Source: Bacteroidia bacterium
GTDB lineage: Bacteria; Bacteroidota; Bacteroidia; Chitinophagales; Saprospiraceae
Length of the DNA: 10,062 nt
Direction of reading: 5' to 3'
NCBI GenBank assembly: GCA_030432855.1
Contig: JAUILM010000143.1
Location: 1 to 10,062 of the forward strand
Part shown: positions 7,307 to 10,062 of the stretch, one piece after another
Layout of the letters: the number at the start of each line of letters is the position of its first letter
Position numbering within the stretch: position 1 is the first letter of the stretch
Notes under the pieces: model-generated
What the model was told of the DNA's origin: nothing
Databases searched by the model: none
What the model saw: the letters and a program-made list of their open reading frames with translations, nothing else
Translations under genes and position numbers: made by a program

Positions 7307-8602
7307 TTACTGGTTTGATGATTGGCTAAAAGATTTTTCATAGGCTCCCGCTGCATGTTGCCACAGATACAAATTCTTCTTTTGTTGTAGTTCGTGCAGT
7401 ACTTCCAGGGACCTGGCCTCATATTCCTCGTTTACCATCCGAACGTACTCTGCACTGGGGAGTGCTCCATTATTAAGTTGCACCTCAGCCGTCCGGGAAA
7501 TAGAAGCACGGAGATCAATTAGTTTACTATCCTCCTCTAGCAGTTCCCGGACTTGTTGATTCTGACTTTGAAACTGCACCATCTGCAATTCCAGGTTTTC
7601 CAGATAGCTACTCCACTCTATATCCAATTTCTGCTGATCTAACACATGGAGCTGACGATCATTTTTACGGTGATACAACGCACTTAGATTCCACTGACCA
7701 CGCAGGCCCACCTGGAGAAAAGGTTCAAATCCATTATCCAGAAAATTTAGACCGGGCCTACCATATCCAGCTTGTGCAAAAGCGGAAATTTTTGGCCGGG
7801 CCACAGCATCTTCCAGCTCCGACTGACGTAAGATCAAATGCTTCTGTTGTTCAATCTGCTGATAGGCAGACAGATTATTTACCAACATTGATGGAATAGG
7901 AATATTACCCGGATCAACCAGTATACTATCATGCGGAATCTCACGATTCGTCAAAATGGAGAGCTGATCCAGCGTCATCTGTAATTGATTTTCCAGACCT
8001 ATTATCTGCTGTTGGATTTTAATAACAGACGCTTCCATAGTTTGTGACTCCATACGGAGGACAGTACCGTTCTCAACACCTATATCCAGCTGTTCCTTGG
8101 TCGATTGTAGTGATGCTATTTGAAGTAACATCATCTGTATCTGAGATCGGATCTCCAGCGCTCTAAAGAATAAATCAATACTCCTTTGCCGCACCTGCTC
8201 CAACATTCCTTCATGTTGCGTAAGTGCCAGATCGCCTTGCATCTGATTTAATTCCCTGCGATTTTTCAGGACACCCCCATCCCAGATCAATTGATCTGCT
8301 TGTACTTGCAACCGATATTGATCTTTGGATAAGGGCTCGATTGGAATATTTGGTACATCAATGGGGAGTTCTGTCACAGCAGACTGATAAGTGGCCTGAC
8401 CACTCAACGTAATTTGCGGAATTTTTTCTGCATCAATATTTTCATCTAGTAGCTCCGTCCGACTTGCTATGATATCGGGCATGTTTTGACGGGGTGTGTT
8501 CCGGATTGCCAAATTAATGGCTTCATCCAGCGTTATCTGAGCCGATACACTACCAACACCTGATAAGAATAACAGACTAAGAATAAAAAGGCGTTGACTC
8601 AT
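7307..8602 (-). CDS. TolC-family outer-membrane efflux channel
   Basis: This 431-residue protein has a Sec signal peptide (likely cut after A21, SVSA/Q) and a mature start ITLDEAINLAIRNTP, the usual opening of outer-membrane efflux proteins. Two repeats of the OEP type are visible: about 25-230, with the strand region QADQLIWDGG (101-110) and the long helix with LTNREIP near its end, and about 240-420, with the strand region VGLRGQWNLSALYHRKNDRQ and glutamine-rich helices. Three copies would form a trimeric beta-barrel with a periplasmic alpha-helical duct docking on the adaptor tip. Its presence in the operon gives the exporter a dedicated exit duct; the E. coli ybh operon has none and relies on a separately encoded channel. 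The start overlaps the TetR stop by ATGA (8599-8602). Confidence 0.95.
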   Translation of the reverse strand: MSQRLFILSLLFLSGVGSVSAQITLDEAINLAIRNTPRQNMPDIIASRTELLDENIDAEKIPQITLSGQATYQSAVTELPIDVPNIPIEPLSKDQYRLQVQADQLIWDGGVLKNRRELNQMQGDLALTQHEGMLEQVRQRSIDLFFRALEIRSQIQMMLLQIASLQSTKEQLDIGVENGTVLRMESQTMEASVIKIQQQIIGLENQLQMTLDQLSILTNREIPHDSILVDPGNIPIPSMLVNNLSAYQQIEQQKHLILRQSELEDAVARPKISAFAQAGYGRPGLNFLDNGFEPFLQVGLRGQWNLSALYHRKNDRQLHVLDQQKLDIEWSSYLENLELQMVQFQSQNQQVRELLEEDSKLIDLRASISRTAEVQLNNGALPSAEYVRMVNEEYEARSLEVLHELQQKKNLYLWQHAAGAYEKSFSQSSNQ

Positions 8603-9210
8603 GACTTTACTTTTATGGTCTGCAGTAATAATTCAGTCACATGTTTTTTGCGACTCTCGATAAATACATCATAGGCCGCATCGTCTTTATCTAACATCAC
8701 TTTAGCAATAGGCCTGGCAATGATGGGATAAATACAGAGCGAAAAAATATTTATCATAAAATGGTCCAGGGGAATAATATCCGGACCAAATTCAATTTTC
8801 ATCTGATCGTATGTGATCTTTAAACTCTGTTTAAGTATTTCTTTCCGACTTCGCATATGATCTTCCACGAAGGATGGATTCTTTGCAGCTTCGTTCAGTA
8901 CGAAAAGAGGTAGCGAAGGAAATGTGGAAATAAAAGTGATTTCCAGATCTACAAATTGCTCAATCTTCTCACGAAAGGTACCCTCTGATTGAAAAATGCG
9001 TGCAAAAGCAGTAAACAAGGCATCTACCTTCTCTGCGAATATTACTTCAAATAGCTTCTGCTTGGATCGAAAATAATAGTGCAACATGGCTTTATTGATG
9101 GATGCTGCATCTGCAATCTCCTGCATTCTTGCCCCGGTCAGTCCCTTCTTCATAAAGATGGTACTGGCTGCCTCCTTGATACGCGCTTCTGTCGATTGAT
9201 CTTTCGTCAT
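8599..9210 (-). CDS. TetR/AcrR-family transcriptional repressor of the exporter operon
   Basis: This 203-residue regulator has an N-terminal TetR DNA-binding domain at about 7-53. The helix-turn-helix is seen in GARMQEIADAASINKAMLHY (26-45), followed by YFRSKQKLFEVI. Residues 60-203 are a divergent all-helical ligand and dimer domain whose inducer cannot be read from the sequence. It is the first gene of the exporter operon, overlaps the channel gene by ATGA, and is preceded at once by a cluster of inverted repeats on the predicted transcription start. By analogy with other TetR regulators of efflux operons (for example CecR/YbiH at E. coli ybhGFSR) it probably represses its own operon until it binds a toxic substrate. 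The autoregulation is inferred. Confidence 0.93.
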   Translation of the reverse strand: MTKDQSTEARIKEAASTIFMKKGLTGARMQEIADAASINKAMLHYYFRSKQKLFEVIFAEKVDALFTAFARIFQSEGTFREKIEQFVDLEITFISTFPSLPLFVLNEAAKNPSFVEDHMRSRKEILKQSLKITYDQMKIEFGPDIIPLDHFMINIFSLCIYPIIARPIAKVMLDKDDAAYDVFIESRKKHVTELLLQTIKVKS

Positions 9211-9213
9211 TCC

Positions 9214-9246
9214 AACTAACTGGTTGTTTTAACCATTTGGTTAGTT
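9214..9246. promoter_or_regulatory. Putative TetR operator, compound inverted repeats
   Basis: Between the tetR start and its promoter are a perfect 14-base palindrome TAACCATTTGGTTA (9230-9243), outer 7-base arms AACTAAC / GTTAGTT (9214-9220 and 9240-9246) and inner arms TGGTT / AACCA (9221-9225 and 9231-9235). The palindrome size is typical of TetR sites, and the extra half-sites suggest two overlapping dimers. It overlaps the expected start of transcription, so a bound repressor would block initiation. Confidence 0.7.
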
Positions 9247-9278
9247 CAAAACTAGAGCAAAGAAAATTAAGATGCAAG
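9247..9278 (-). promoter_or_regulatory. Promoter of the tetR-exporter operon
   Basis: The minus strand has TAGTTTTG at 9254-9247, a perfect Bacteroidota TAnnTTTG box, with CTTG at 9278-9275 and 20 bases between its TTG and the -7 box. The start site would be around 9241-9243, about 30 bases before the tetR ATG and within the operator. An alternative box TAATTTTC (9269-9262) with TTTG at 9290-9287 is one base off consensus. Confidence 0.6.
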
Positions 9279-9367
9279 GTCATGGACAAATAAAATATAT
9301 TATAATGTGTACATATCTGATATTATGATAAATACTAGCTTAAAATGATTACTATTCGCAGCAGGTC

Positions 9368-9398
9368 TTTGTCACATCTTAACTTAAACATACCTTTA
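9368..9398 (+). promoter_or_regulatory. Promoter of the small lipoprotein gene
   Basis: TTTG at 9368-9371 is followed after exactly 19 bases by TACCTTTA (9391-9398), which matches TAnnTTTG except at the last base. The predicted start would be near 9404, leaving a leader of about 14 bases before the ATG at 9418. It is divergent from the exporter promoter and about 120 bases from the TetR operator, so joint control is unlikely. Confidence 0.5.
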
Positions 9399-9417
9399 GA
9401 TCTTACTTATCAAGCGA

Positions 9418-9948
9418 ATGAAAGCATACATCCCTCTACTATCTCTGGTCATTCTACAGCTTTGTGTCGCCAGTTGTAACAAGGACGATAAGAATGAACA
9501 TATATGTTGTTCTTCAGATCCGGTAGTCTTCACGATAGATAGCCAGACATATTTGATCCCCAATGTAATCACCCCTAATGGTGATGGTATCAATGATCAT
9601 TTCTGTATTACGCCTAGCTTTGGACTCTATATTAATTCTTACAGGTTAGAAGCACTTGACATACCCAATGAACCAGATAACAATCGAATTCTCTGCTGGC
9701 ATCTCTCTTGGCCAACGCCAAATACACCTACTTCAAATCGTGATCCAGGACCGTTTGGGACATTTGCGTATGAGATTGAGGTTGAGAACACCTCGGGATC
9801 GACTAAGATGGTATCCGGAACTTTCTGTTCAACAGATTGTGAAAACGGACTCCTTGATGGAGATTTACGGAATTGTGTATTCTCTACGCTGTATGATCCT
9901 CATCGTGGGTTTGACCCAACACTTCCTAGTGGAGAGAACTGTCGATGA
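9418..9948 (+). CDS. Small cysteine-rich lipoprotein with CHU_C-like motif
   Basis: This 176-residue protein has a lipoprotein signal peptide (MKAYIPLLSLVILQLCVASC; lipobox VASC, lipidated C20) and a short polar linker NKDDKNEH. Residues 47-62 read IPNVITPNGDGINDHF, a close match to the opening motif of the gliding-motility-associated C-terminal domain (CHU_C, type B sorting domain of type IX secretion). GTFAYEIEVENTSGSTKMVSG (split at 114-134) resembles the closing G-Y-Y strands of that domain, but the usual NRWG/VFE core is missing. After lipidation eight further cysteines remain (30, 31, 63, 93, 137, 141, 153, 175), which could form disulfides. The CHU_C domain normally sits at the C terminus of very large secreted proteins; here it makes up nearly the whole protein. 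It probably faces outward or the periplasm on a lipid anchor. Function unknown; it is transcribed away from the exporter operon. Confidence 0.85.
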   Translation: MKAYIPLLSLVILQLCVASCNKDDKNEHICCSSDPVVFTIDSQTYLIPNVITPNGDGINDHFCITPSFGLYINSYRLEALDIPNEPDNNRILCWHLSWPTPNTPTSNRDPGPFGTFAYEIEVENTSGSTKMVSGTFCSTDCENGLLDGDLRNCVFSTLYDPHRGFDPTLPSGENCR

Positions 9949-10062
9949 AACAGTTTTTGCCTAAAAAACAATCTTCGGAACCTCATTCATTCCACCTGAA
10001 ATCCCTAGATTTAGCCAACACAACCTGTTTAAACACCTTTAATATGCGAGCAGTTGCACTAC

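Noticed and set aside
9092..9289. Minus-strand frame overlapping the tetR start and its promoter
   Set aside because: It covers the operator and -7 box and the HTH-encoding part of tetR in another frame; the product resembles no family.
9656..9964. 102-codon open frame on the plus strand within the lipoprotein gene
   Set aside because: It overlaps the lipoprotein in another frame, whose own frame has a lipobox and the CHU_C-like motif. The alternative has low-complexity arginine/leucine composition.
9953..9969. GTTTTT/AAAAAC inverted repeat just after the lipoprotein stop as a terminator
   Set aside because: The stem is six bases of almost only A and T with no following T-run, too weak to call.
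10044..10062. ATG near the right edge opening MRAVAL
   Set aside because: Only six codons are visible and no clear promoter precedes it. It could be the start of a plus-strand gene, but nothing in the window supports this.

Overview
The window looks like chromosomal DNA from a member of the Bacteroidota, probably a free-living gliding or Saprospira/Cytophaga-type lineage. The evidence is a PNVITPNGDGIND motif typical of the gliding-motility-associated (CHU_C, type IX secretion) domain family, promoter-like sequences of the Bacteroidota form (TTG or TTTG, about 19-20 bases, then TAnnTTTG), general lack of Shine-Dalgarno sites, and many exported proteins and lipoproteins. Species cannot be told from the sequence.

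Layout. Bases 1-97 hold the first 32 codons of an unrecognised minus-strand gene that runs off the left edge. Bases 281-1075 (minus) encode a secreted TPR-repeat protein followed by a hairpin terminator. Bases 1246-2298 (minus) encode an exported DUF3500 protein. Bases 2406-9210 (minus) are a tightly packed seven-gene operon: TetR regulator, TolC-like outer-membrane channel, HlyD-like periplasmic adaptor, two ABC ATPases and two ABC-2 permeases. Most junctions are ATGA overlaps or gaps of 1-6 bases. Bases 9211-9417 form a divergent regulatory region. Bases 9418-9948 (plus) encode a small cysteine-rich lipoprotein. Nothing convincing was found after it.

How the genes work together. The operon encodes all parts of a tripartite ABC exporter of the YbhFSR/YhiI-RbbA type: two NBDs (separate genes here, fused in E. 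coli YbhF), two half-transporter permeases, a membrane-anchored adaptor and its own outer-membrane exit duct. The first gene is a TetR repressor. A cluster of inverted repeats lies on the predicted start site of the operon, directly after a perfect TAnnTTTG box, which suggests autorepression relieved by an unknown ligand. The two ATPases are asymmetric. One lacks the Q-loop glutamine and switch histidine; the other has a non-canonical LPLGW signature. These defects fall in the same composite ATP site, leaving the other site canonical.

The most unusual items are this asymmetry, the small lipoprotein carrying a CHU_C-like motif near its N terminus instead of at the C terminus of a large protein, and a possible 33-codon ORF coupled to the end of the last permease. 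I see no mobile element, CRISPR array, tRNA or rRNA. The exporter looks like a known family with local peculiarities, not a wholly new system.
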